This document shows, piece after piece, positions 1-8,280 of a stretch of DNA of 10,335 bases (position 1 is its first letter; the number at the start of each line of letters is the position of its first letter). The DNA is from Dentipellis sp. KUC8613. Its lineage: Eukaryota > Basidiomycota > Agaricomycetes > Russulales > Hericiaceae. Made by a program: the position numbers and the translations under genes. The notes beneath the pieces are model-generated. The model was given only the letters and a program-made list of their open reading frames with translations. It did not search any database and was not told where the DNA came from. The DNA lies in the NCBI GenBank assembly GCA_002286715.1, contig NSJX01000220.1, positions 1-10,335 on the forward strand. The letters run 5' to 3'.

Positions 1-1
1 A

Positions 2-346
2 CCGCCCTTCTTGCCCATCGAGGCCTTCAATGACCTGAGCCGCAAAGTAGACGATAACGCTAGCCAAACGGATCACCTTTTCTTGCGAGTCGATGGCGTT
101 GAGAACAGAGCAGAAGGGATGCACGATCATTTTGCATATCTCTTTCACGAGAACGAGCAGCGCGTCGCTGGCGTTATTGGTCGCTTCGAGGAGCTGAATG
201 CCGACATCCGGTCTCTTCGTGGCATGGCGGTAAGAGCATCCCTCAGCCTCAGCACTCGCTCGGATGCCTGACGCACTATGTAGGTGCAGTTAGCGGCAGC
301 TCTGGCACTTGCTTTGTGCCTTCTCGCGGTAGTTCTGTTCAGATGA
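2..346 (+). CDS. 3' part of a coiled-coil protein with a C-terminal membrane tail
   Basis: Partial gene; the 5' end lies outside the window. Two exons are visible: 2-229 and 284-346. The intron 230-283 (54 nt) starts GTAAGA, has a CTGAC branch site and ends ATGTAG; it lies in phase 0. The first exon encodes about 76 residues rich in Glu, Asp, Arg and Leu with heptad-like spacing (segments such as LFLRVDGVENRAEG and VIGRFEELNADIRSLR), which suggests a coiled coil. The last exon encodes only about 20 residues, nearly all hydrophobic (LAAALALALCLLAVVLF), ending in Arg and a TGA stop. This makes a typical tail anchor with almost no lumenal part. Without splicing, the frame stops inside the intron and the tail is lost. 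Function unknown. The same plan recurs at 1911-2920 and 9086-9526. Confidence 0.65.
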
Positions 347-383
347 TCTGGCTTTGGCTGGTCGGCGGCTGTACGAAGGATGG

Positions 384-1192
384 ATGTCACGTCAAGTAGT
401 AGCCACGCGTTGTTCAATGTCTCTGCTAGTCGTAACAGGATCTCTCGGTTCCATCTACGCATACAGTTCCTATCTGCCGCTCATTCAGGATCAGCCTCGA
501 ATTCAGCGCGTGGTCATCGTAGTTCTGGATCCCGTCAACGCACGCCTGGCGTGTATACCGGCTCAAGATCACAGCAAGAGACACGCCATACCCTCGTGTC
601 CGCCTGCAAACATTTAATTGTCTGCAACAGGCAGAGACCGTTGCTGTAGCACTCACCATCCAGATCCCACACCGCTCATCCTGTATTTCGTCCATGGTAT
701 CTCTCCGCAGACTCCCTGCCACATATGTGAGTCGTTACTAGTTCAAGCGCGACATGAAGTGACGAGCCTGTTCAGGAGCGAGAGATGTTGTCCGTGAAGG
801 GTTACCTCTGGGGCTTCTGCTCTGACAAGCGCCAGATCTACGAATTCGACGCACTTCATTCTCTGTCCGACGACTCTCGCAAGGCCCCGCCATACATCGA
901 CGTCGAAGAATCTTTCGTCATCGACTTCACACCCAAACCACGCGTGCACGATTGCTACGTCACGGTCCAATGCGAGAGGTTCCTTGTTTCGGGGTGGTTC
1001 GACCCACAGGCAACGGTGAACCAAGGAATGAGGAGACGATTTCCTCATTTTATATGGCGCGGGGAGGTGTCCGTTCTGTGCCTTGGTACCCTTGTGCACT
1101 ATCGGAAGAAGGCTTACAACGTTCGCAGAGCTGATCGGGCTGTCCTTGAGTTCGTGGCTTTCGCAACGTTAGAATGCCTCCTCGATAGCTAA
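384..1192 (+). CDS. hypothetical protein, about 222 aa, no family recognised
   Basis: Well-supported exons are 523-726 and 776-1192, joined across a 49-nt intron (727-775; GTGAGT donor, TTCAG acceptor) in phase 0. The frame before 523 is closed by a TAG that overlaps a likely acceptor (TCGTAG, 520-522), so an upstream exon is needed. A candidate is 384-431, starting ATG TCA CGT and ending at a GTAACA donor, which keeps frame; this is the weakest part of the model. An alternative start is the ATG at 694. The protein has mixed, globular-looking composition with no signal peptide or membrane helix. Landmarks are WRVYRLKI near the N-terminus, a central acidic stretch DVEESFVIDFTPKP, and a C-terminal block FPHFIWRGEVSVLCLGTLV followed by a basic YRKKAYNVRRADR segment. 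It sits between two coiled-coil tail-anchored genes on the same strand. Function unknown. Confidence 0.55.
432..522 (+). other. possible long first intron of the 384-1192 gene
   Basis: Proposed only because the exon at 523 is closed upstream by TAG and needs an in-frame source. The donor GTAACA is non-consensus, and the 91 nt length is longer than most introns here. Other donors upstream (for example at 396 or 399) also keep phase 0. Confidence 0.25.
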
Positions 1193-1910
1193 CTGCACTC
1201 CCTTACACCAGATTCGTTGCACGCTACCTCTTGGCCCGCGACCTGCATATCAACATGCCACCGTGCATCAAAGTCCCTTGACCTTGTTCTCAGTGAATAC
1301 GTGGGCGCGTTCCGTAAATGGGCTGGGAGTTATTGAAGGGCAGCGCTCTCAGCTATGTACATGTACAAAATATGACGGGGGTATAATCATGCGAGGCTGT
1401 TTTTATGGCGCACTTACCAGCCGCAGCAAATAGGATGACTGCTTGCAGAGAGCTCGAGTGAGACGCCGGACGCTGGCATGTGCACGAAAGCGCTGAGCAG
1501 CAGTGAAGTCGGAAAGCCTGGCGCCGCTCGCGTCTTAGCCTCAACAATCAGTCGGCATGCGTGCCTTCCCGCGCGGCGGCTCGAGCTCGGCGCACACACG
1601 CCCGAGCCATTCCACAGGAAAGGAAGGCCTTGCGACTACTGTGTGTTTCCCGCGTCTTGCCTCGAGACGGTCTAAATCCAAATGTTTCCATAGAACACAC
1701 TTCGATCGCTAGGTACCCTGCGCTTGGAAGATAGTGTATCCTGACACGTCCACCACGGCTTGCAGAAGCTGCCACTCGGGAACGTTTTCATCTATCTGTG
1801 AAGGGCACGAACAACACACTTCCTCCTCGTGTTTGTTCTCAGGACGTATACATACCCGACGATTGCGAGACCTGTGAGCGCCCAGCATTCTCTTCCAGTC
1901 TACATTTCAC
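1193..1910. other. intergenic region with no convincing gene
   Basis: About 720 bases between the stop of the upstream gene and the ATG at 1911. Short ORFs exist on both strands (longest about 75 codons), but none has coherent composition or partners joined by good splice sites. A 12-bp perfect palindrome TGTACATGTACA lies at 1356-1367. The last 100 bases before 1911 are rich in CT and CA and probably hold the core promoter and 5' UTR of the next gene. Confidence 0.5.
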
Positions 1911-2920
1911 ATGGACAATACTCGCAGCCAACCCAGCGACCGCCGTCCCTCTAGTCGCAGCGATACGGCTCCTCCCAGCGACCGCCCTCCCCGTGAGGGC
2001 CGTCCTTCCAGCGATGGCCCTTCCTCTGAAGTACGTGGCCTCTGTAACCGTGTCTATCCTACTGACCTGTTCTGTTGCAGGCGCGCTACCCGCCGCTGCT
2101 TAGCCCATCTGAGGAGGAGGAATTTACGAATGTGCACATATTTCTCCGTATACGTTGCAGCCTTCTCACGTTTACTGGTAGCTTCGCGGCTGGTGCCCTA
2201 CGCATGGAGTTTTTCACTTCCTTCCGGGGGTGAATGACGCCGAACCACTCCGCTGCGCCATACCCAATGCCGATGGTCCGCCCATCCATGCTCATGTCGG
2301 AGCTGCCGGAGAAGGTGAATATCCTCACGTTAGATTGTGCGCGTCTGACTGTAGCATTCTAGGCCACAATGCGCCTCGCAGGGGCATACTTCGCGGCGAG
2401 ATCCCTCGTTTCATTGCCGGTTCAGGCAACGCGTCGGCGGCTGCTCCTCCTCCATATGATCGAGTCAGTCGGTCTGGGCAAGTCTCTGTTCCAGGGATTT
2501 CCCTACGCCTGCGGGCGCTCGAGCTCGACTCTATGGAGACGCTGGAGAGAACCCTCGCGATAGGGCATCAGGCTTCGGACGCCTTGCGAGCAATGCAGGA
2601 CTTGCGCTCTCTTGAGAGCCGTACAGAGAGGCTTCTTTCTGAGCACCAGTTAGCGCTGACGTCTATCCGCCATGACATCGCAGTGGTCAATACGCGCTTG
2701 CATTCGATCAGTGCTCAGCTCGTGCAGCTTACCAGCGAGGCAGCCAGGGCGTCATACGTGGGTCAAGTAAGTACGCCCCCAGCTCCCACGTGTACGGTAG
2801 CTCATGGATTCATGATAGTGGAACACCGCCTTTGGATGTTTCGTCGCCTGCGCCTTCCTTTCCTTCCTCCTATCAAACGTCAGCACCGACTTTCTCTTGG
2901 CTCCCGTCGCTCGGAAGTAG
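1911..2920 (+). CDS. coiled-coil protein with disordered N-terminus and membrane tail, five exons
   Basis: Exons 1911-2030, 2081-2131, 2182-2314, 2363-2766 and 2819-2920 give about 269 aa; 285 aa if the 48-nt intron 2315-2362 is not removed, which also keeps frame. Intron 2031-2080 is textbook (GTACGT, TACTGAC, TTGCAG). Intron 2132-2181 (GTGCAC...GGTAG) is weaker. Intron 2767-2818 has GTAAGT...ATAG and phase 0. Residues 1-40 are a Ser/Pro/Arg/Asp-rich disordered segment with repeated PSDR and RPSS words. The middle is of low similarity to anything I recognise. Then comes a long Glu/Leu/Arg/Ala-rich coiled coil beginning near LRLRALELDSMETLERTL and running through LVQLTSEAARASY. The last exon supplies a hydrophobic stretch (FGCFVACAFLSFLLS) and a short tail ending VARK. 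The start ATG is in good context (CACATGG). Predicted tail-anchored membrane protein; function unknown. Confidence 0.6.
2031..2080 (+). other. spliceosomal intron, near-consensus
   Basis: GTACGT donor, TACTGAC branch site 19 nt before the 3' end, TTGCAG acceptor, 50 nt long. It is the clearest intron on the + strand and anchors the model of the 1911-2920 gene. Confidence 0.75.
2767..2818 (+). other. phase-0 intron before a membrane-tail exon
   Basis: A 52-nt intron, GTAAGT to GATAG, between the coiled-coil exon and the tail exon. Without splicing the frame continues to a stop at 2944-2946 with a basic, Leu/Pro-rich C-terminus in place of the membrane helix. Confidence 0.6.
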
Positions 2921-3220
2921 ACCACATCAGCAATTGGATGGTTTGATAGTATGATTTTCAAAAACTTTCTTGCGTATGTAATATTACCAGGCCGTATGAT
3001 TTAGTTATCTTCGTCCTTTTGAAGCATTTGTTTTTGATAATATATGGGCAGAGTGACATATGTATTCAACTGAGCACATGCATCGTACAGCACCGGAGCC
3101 GCGCGGTAGGCTTCGAATGCGGCCGTCTGTAGGCGTCTGTGGGTCCCCGAGAGAACCCATAGGGCGGAGTTGAAACACATTATCAGAAGACATGCAACCA
3201 GTCACGTTATCACGTGTGAA
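2921..3220. other. intergenic: 3' UTR and upstream region, no gene seen
   Basis: The first half (about 2940-3060) is AT-rich and fits a 3' UTR and terminator of the preceding gene. The second half is mixed and leads into the next gene. Short ORFs here lack support. Confidence 0.4.
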
Positions 3221-4939
3221 ATGACTGGCTCAGCCAGCGCCAGAAGTGCCTCCGCGACCAAGACCTCCCCTGTTTGCTGCATGTACTGTATATGAGAGGC
3301 TCGAACGGATTGCCACGGCCTCCACTGTTGGGAGAGGTATAGGCTTACGCGTGGTGGTGCTGATCTCGCGATGGAAGATAACGAATCTGGCCGGAATTGG
3401 ACAGGGTCCTTTTGCATGATAGTGATCAAACATTGTGGCAAGACCGGGGTGAAGGTGGACGTGACGGTGAATGTAAGGCATCTGATAAGTAAGTACTCCC
3501 GCCTCGACGTTGCCGTGTGTTCTCTTACCTTCCGTGCGGAATTCTGCTTCTGATATCTTTTTCCATGCATTGCCACGTACAGTTCTAGATGTAGGGCCTG
3601 ATATGCCCGTAGTAAGCGTCGGGGAAGTCCTTCCTCATATAGCTCAGTCAATCACGCACAAGCCCAGAGGTCCACGTTCGGAGGATCTCATCTGATACGC
3701 CCCCCTCGGGCTGCATGGCGATATGTAGCGCCGGATGCTTTGGCTGTGAAATCGCGCCTTTTCTTCGCCCTTTCCCCCGACTTCCACCGCCGTGAAACTG
3801 AACTGCCTGGCTTGTGCGCTAGTCGGCATGGCGTCTTCTCTGAACATCATCGACTTACCATGCTCAAACCCTACCCTTGGCTTCGTCGAGGTAGGACGAG
3901 TTCCTACGACCTTGCCACAGCACTGATGGCATCTGATCTCTCCAAGGCAATCCAACGCAAGCGTTTCCCCGCCCAACTGTATGAGCTGGATGAGGATGGT
4001 CGCCTTGTCGCCAGAACCAAGACACCGCAGATGTAGACACTCTCCCTCTTTTTTCGAGGCCGTCGTCTTATTCACCGTTATTGAAGGTCGAACCAATCTC
4101 ATTCGCTCGATGCATCTCACACCCAGGAGCCAAGGTAATCTTCCATCTACGTACGGATTAGGGGAAGTCATTTAGTCGTAAGAGGGTTCACTTTGCAGAG
4201 CCAGGCGTTTCATCTGCCGGGCGTGACGGCTCGGAGCCCCCCCAAGACAATCAGCAGGGTGTTTCGGCCGTCATCTTAGCGCTCAGACAGGTCTCATCGT
4301 CTCCGACAATCCCTTCGATCTCTCGTGCCCTTGTGAACCTCCACAAGGATCCATCGATGGCGGAGAGCGTGCTTTGGTCCCAATTTGACATCCTTGCAGT
4401 AGACAAGGCGAAGCGAGCGGATGTAGCACAGGCCGTGAGGACCATCCTTGGAAGCATAAAGTGAGCGCCTTGCAATGGGATCTTCTGTTTGCTGATGCTC
4501 GATGATGAGTGCTACCGCGGCGCCGTCAACCAGTGGCTCACCGCCTCCTGAATTACCTGTGCTCGCCATCGGCGATGCAAGCGTTTCTGGCGTCACGCCG
4601 TTCCGACAAGCTCGTCCGTATTCTTCGGGGGCGGGGCAGACGGTTTGGTTTGTCTCCTCCTCAAATTCCAGCCTCGCAGTTCCTCCCAGGATCGATTGCA
4701 ACACTGGAGATCTGTACATTCACAGGAACGTGACGAATGGAGTCCTGCAGACGTGGGTTTTTACCGAGGGCCAGTGGCTGCTTGCCAATCAAGGGGCCGT
4801 GCACCCGGCGGACGCAGCTAGGGTGCTGTCCTTCCGCCAAAACCAGGAGCCCAGCTGGATCTTGAGGGCTACAGAGCAGACGAACCAGTCGAGGAAACTT
4901 CGGAAGCTTCGAGGCCGGTCTGTAGCTTTTGTTGGTTGA
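3221..4939 (+). CDS. hypothetical seven-exon gene, about 447 aa
   Basis: A hand-built model that stays in frame throughout: 3221-3282, 3343-3488, 3583-3611, 3668-3978, 4031-4134, 4199-4460 and 4510-4939. Better introns are 3612-3667 (GTAAGC...CCCAG), 3489-3582 (GTAAGT...TACAG, long at 94 nt) and 4135-4198 (GTAATC...TTGCAG). Introns 3979-4030 (GTATGA...CGCAG) and 4461-4509 (GTGAGC, CTGAT, rare GAG acceptor) are plausible. The first exon is doubtful; translation may begin at the ATG at 3371. The protein looks soluble, with no obvious membrane helix. Recognisable stretches are VKVDVTVNVRHLI, SSYDLATALMASDLSKAIQR, a helical ALVNLHKDPSMAESVLWSQF segment and a C-terminal domain with NTGDLYIHRNVTNG, QTWVFTEGQWLLANQG and EPSWILRATE, ending in a basic RKLRKLRGR tail. 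No family recognised. It converges on the - strand gene at 9086-9526, with the repeat block in between. Confidence 0.45.
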
Positions 4940-5036
4940 TACGCAGTTCATCGCAGCCTGTAATTGTATCGCATTGCTTCCCATTGAACCTGTTGTCCTG
5001 CCAGTCCGAGTGACGGGTTTCCGCACAGCACATCAG
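4940..5036. other. left flank of the repeat block, probable 3' UTR
   Basis: Ordinary-composition sequence after the TGA of the upstream gene. It ends CATCAG immediately before the A-rich left end of the candidate element. The same CAG follows the right end at 8869-8871. Confidence 0.4.
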
Positions 5037-5072
5037 AAAAAATTTACATGGGTATATAGGACATCATAGGTA

Positions 5073-5122
5073 CTATAGCCTATAAACAACCATAGCAATG
5101 TAGAATTGTTGATAGGCTATAG
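5073..5122. repeat. 17-bp imperfect hairpin near the left end
   Basis: Arms 5073-5089 (CTATAGCCTATAAACAA) and 5106-5122 are inverted copies with one mismatch, separated by a 16-nt loop. The outer 11 bp pair perfectly. The hairpin begins 36 bp inside the proposed left end. Confidence 0.75.
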
Positions 5123-5147
5123 AACTACCACCACAACTATGATAGTG

Positions 5148-5202
5148 CTATGGAGTGCTATGGAATAAGGTACATTGCTATGGCCGCTATGGAATAAGGT
5201 AC
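5148..5202. repeat. CTATGG subterminal repeats, left side
   Basis: CTATGG occurs at 5148, 5158, 5178 and 5187, and CCATAG at 5090. The 17-mer GCTATGGAATAAGGTAC is present twice as a direct repeat (5157-5173 and 5186-5202). The same hexamers are dense at 8675-8826. Confidence 0.75.
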
Positions 5203-5229
5203 TATACTATGATTGCTATAGGTGTTCAA

Positions 5230-5780
5230 GAAGCTTTATACACTATATGCTCTATGCATGCAATACAATAATACCAACAACTATGTATACAACACAATGA
5301 CCCCAATAACTATACATCACATCTAGCTGTCATATATATGATGCTTCTATGATCTCAGATCCAAACAAGAGAAACATTGAAATCCACTTTATTGATTGCT
5401 ACACTAGATATACAAAACAGCTGGACTGCAACTACTTCAAACCCAAGCATGATAAACCAACAACTATATCTCCACATGGCAGCAGTAGACTGTGAAGTTT
5501 ATGTTGAATATCAGTTAGACCTCCAAAGATTAAAAAGGCTGCATACCATTGAAACGAAAACAACAATAAATCTAATAGGCAGTTCAGTTAGATAATGAAG
5601 TGGAGAGGTATAAAGAGACTCACCAGAATGGAAGGAATGAACATAACAAAGAAGGATGTTAGAAGCCATGAAGTGAAGTGCATACCTAGAACAAGAACAC
5701 AACGGAGGAGCCCAGGCACTGATATGAAGATGCAGGTGCGGATGAGCAAGAGTGTATAAGGAGCACGCACATGCGGGACA
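5230..5780. other. AT-rich stretch inside the repeat block, no gene
   Basis: Low-GC sequence with many ATA, ACA and CAA words. The longest + strand ORF (5377-5595) begins at a TTG, has no splice support and shows no recognisable domain. It probably represents internal filler of the element. Confidence 0.45.
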
Positions 5781-5931
5781 ATGGCGCGACTACGAAAGAC
5801 TGGCGCGTCAGCGCAAGAAGGGCATGATGAGGGAGCGCGATTATGAGAACGCCGTGACGAGGACACGGCGACGCAAGACAAGCACGAAGAGCGCGTGCAG
5901 GCGCAATACGGGGTCGATGACGGCACAAGGA

Positions 5932-5995
5932 GGCACAGATGGGAGGAGGCACAGATGGGAGGAGGCGCAGATGGGAGGAGGTGCAGATGGGAGGA
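5932..5995. repeat. 16-bp tandem repeat, four copies
   Basis: The unit GGCACAGATGGGAGGA occurs four times end to end. Copies 1 and 2 are identical; copies 3 and 4 differ at one or two bases (GGCG, GGTG). The surrounding 5780-6115 is purine- and G-rich on the + strand with words such as GCGCAAGAAGGG and GACGAGGACACGG. Confidence 0.85.
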
Positions 5996-6183
5996 TGCGA
6001 GGAGGTGCAGGGGAGAGCACGCGGAACAGGCGTAACGGCGCGAGGACAGCGCGACGGCGCAAGAAGGGTGGGCAGGCGCAGGGGCGCGGCGACGCCCAAG
6101 ATGCCACGTAGCACTGCTAATAGACTCGATGTCAGTAGTACATATGCGAGGGGAAAGACTTACTGAGATACGGCACGGTTATA

Positions 6184-6268
6184 GAGAAGACGAGGGGAGA
6201 GAAGAGGAGAAGAGGAGAAGGTGGAAGGCGGAGAGGGGTGTGGGATGAGGGAAAGAAGGAAGGAGAAC
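6184..6268. repeat. polypurine (G/A) tract
   Basis: About 85 bases almost entirely A and G, built of GAGGAGAAG-like words. Such tracts can adopt triplex structure and are hypervariable; no function is shown here. Confidence 0.7.
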
Positions 6269-6269
6269 G

Positions 6270-6735
6270 ACGTGTGTTGGGTGTCAACGCGCTGACCCAG
6301 CTTTCCCACGCACGGGCCAAAGCGCGCGTCGAGTCCATATATGTATTCGAATACACAGGCCGAAAGATTGATTCAAAAATAACGAAAATATTTGAGTATG
6401 TAGGAGGGAGTGTTTAATGTATGTATGCCAAATTTTATGTAGCTAGGGAGAATAATCATGTCTTTGTGCATGAGATGCGGACAGGCACTCGACTTGCAGC
6501 ACAAGTCGCGCCGTCCAGATGTGGCAGAATGGAAATTCTGACAGGAATCTAGGCACATATCGATGGTTTATGAGGGATGCTGGAGTCAGATTTCCTCCTC
6601 CTTTTACATGAGAAGCTTCAAAACAGTCTCCTGCGATCCTGAATTTATTATATATTTTCATGTATTTATTTTGCTCGCAATCTGCGTCTTTCGAATTGGA
6701 GTCGTCGGCGGCCGGCAACTCCCGACGCCTGTGGC
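6270..6735. other. central spacer of the repeat block, no convincing gene
   Basis: Mixed to AT-rich sequence holding a 14-bp perfect palindrome TGTATTCGAATACA (6342-6355). A 91-codon ORF on the - strand (6443-6718) opens with TTG and has no supporting splice partners. Nothing else is recognisable. Confidence 0.4.
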
Positions 6736-6757
6736 TTCAACTCCTACTCTCGCTCTT

Positions 6758-6787
6758 GTCTCCGTCTCTCTCTCCGTCTCCGTCTCC
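6758..6787. repeat. (GTCTCC)n microsatellite in a pyrimidine tract
   Basis: About five degenerate copies of GTCTCC within a C/T-rich stretch covering roughly 6736-6796. It is the strand mirror of the polypurine tract at 6184-6268. Confidence 0.7.
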
Positions 6788-7812
6788 CTTCCCGTCATCC
6801 TGCACGTTCGAAGCGCATGCACGCAAGTAGCCCATCGGCCGCCAGCACGCACGCACGCAGGTGTCAACGACGACGACATCGCCATGGAGACGGCGAGGGA
6901 ATAGGCAGCAGGTACGTGGCACCTAGCGTATCGCAGCGTGCACGATAACTGACAGCGTCGCCCTTCCATGAACCCAGTGCCACGCCCTTCGCTGCGTACC
7001 CACTCATCATCCCTCGCGCCCACGTTCTTCCTCGCCCGCTCACGCCTCCACGCGTGCCCTCCCGCCTCTCTCTCCTCTCGTGTCTGCGCCCCCTTGTGTG
7101 CCCAGACCCCGGCCTTCTCGCGCCGCCGTCGCGCTGGAGCGACCCTCACACCCTTTTCGCGCCATCGCCCATCTTCGCGCCGTCGTCGTCGCACCGTCTC
7201 TGCGCCCGCCCGCCCCTCGCGCCCTCTTTGTACCATCTGGCCGGTTTCACGCCGGTCTCGCACCCTCACCGCGCCCTCTTCATCGCGCCCTTCTCGTCGC
7301 GTCGTGCCCGTGGGCCCGCGCACCCTCACGTCTCGCGCCGTTGCGCTCCTGGTCCCGTTTCAACCCGTCCTCACGCCCGTCCTCCCGTCGCGCCGTCGCG
7401 CCCGCCTCGTTGGGCCATCGGGCCATCGGGCCCTCGTTCCCGCGTGCTGTTGCGCTGTCACGCTCCTCTCCCCCTCGCCACGTTGTCGTCGCGTCGTCGC
7501 GCCGTCGCGCTGTCGCACCGTCACGCCCGTGCCACCCCTCGCACCCTTCTCGTGCCCCTCCCGCCTTGCAGCCGCCCCCGTTTCGCGCCCCTCGCCCCTG
7601 TCTCCCCCCGTCGCCCTCTGTTGCACTGTCACGCGCCCATCGCGTCACACCCCTCGCGCCGCTCGAGCCATCGCGCCCATCGCCGCCTTACCTCTCTCGG
7701 CCCTCCCGCCGCCGTCGCGCCCGTCGCACGCCCGTCACGCCGCTCGCATCGTCGCGCCCGTCATGCCGTTGCCACCTCCACGCCCTTCTCGGCCATCGCG
7801 CCCGTCACGCCC

Positions 7813-7868
7813 GTCGTACCGTCGTACCGTCGTACCGTCGTACCGTCGTACCGTCGTACCGTCGTGCC
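7813..7868. repeat. 8-bp tandem repeat GTCGTACC, seven copies
   Basis: Six perfect copies (7813-7860) followed by one with a single change (GTCGTGCC). The unit is not a multiple of three, so it rotates the reading frame, which argues against coding. Confidence 0.9.
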
Positions 7869-8219
7869 GTCGCGCCCGTCGCGCTGTCGTGCCTTCGCCG
7901 CGTCGCCCCTCTCGCCCCTCCCGCCGCCGTCGCGCCCGTTGCACGCCCATCACGCCCGTCACACCGCTTGCACCGTCGCCACCTCCACGCCCCTCTCGGC
8001 TCACGCGCAGCCCTCGCGCCCGTCGCGCGTCCATCGCGCCCCGCGCACGCCGATCACGCGCCTGGCGCCTTCGCGCCTGTCGCCGCCTTCGTGCCGTCCC
8101 GTCTGTCCTGCCGTCGCCACCTCCACGCCCCTCTCGGCCGTCGCGCGTCCGTCGCGCCCCTCGCGCGTCTGTCACGCCCCTCGCGCCGTCCCGTCCGTTG
8201 TGCTGTCGCCACCTCCATG

Positions 8220-8280
8220 CCCCTCTCGCCCCTCTCGCCCCTCCCGCCCCTCCCGCCCCTCTCGCCCCTCCCGCCCCTCG
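8220..8280. repeat. 9-bp C-run tandem repeat, G4/i-motif potential
   Basis: Nearly seven copies of CCCCTCTCG or CCCCTCCCG. The - strand carries many runs of four G separated by five bases or fewer, the sequence pattern of a G-quadruplex. Confidence 0.85.

Noticed and set aside
1353..1775. Short ORFs on both strands between the genes
   Set aside because: All are under 80 codons, overlap one another in different frames and lack coherent composition.
3644..4171. 175-codon ORF on the - strand
   Set aside because: It lies opposite several + strand exons whose splice junctions keep frame, and its composition looks random. The + strand reading is more coherent.
5377..5595. 72-codon + strand ORF in the AT-rich part
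   Set aside because: Starts with TTG, has no splice partners or recognisable motif, and lies inside the candidate element.
5932..5995. Possible CRISPR array
   Set aside because: The repeats are directly adjacent with no unique spacers, and the genome looks eukaryotic.
5752..6114. ORFs across the 16-bp repeats on both strands
   Set aside because: Driven by purine-rich tandem repeats; products are Gly/Arg/Met-rich on + and Pro/Ser/Cys-rich on -, without domains.
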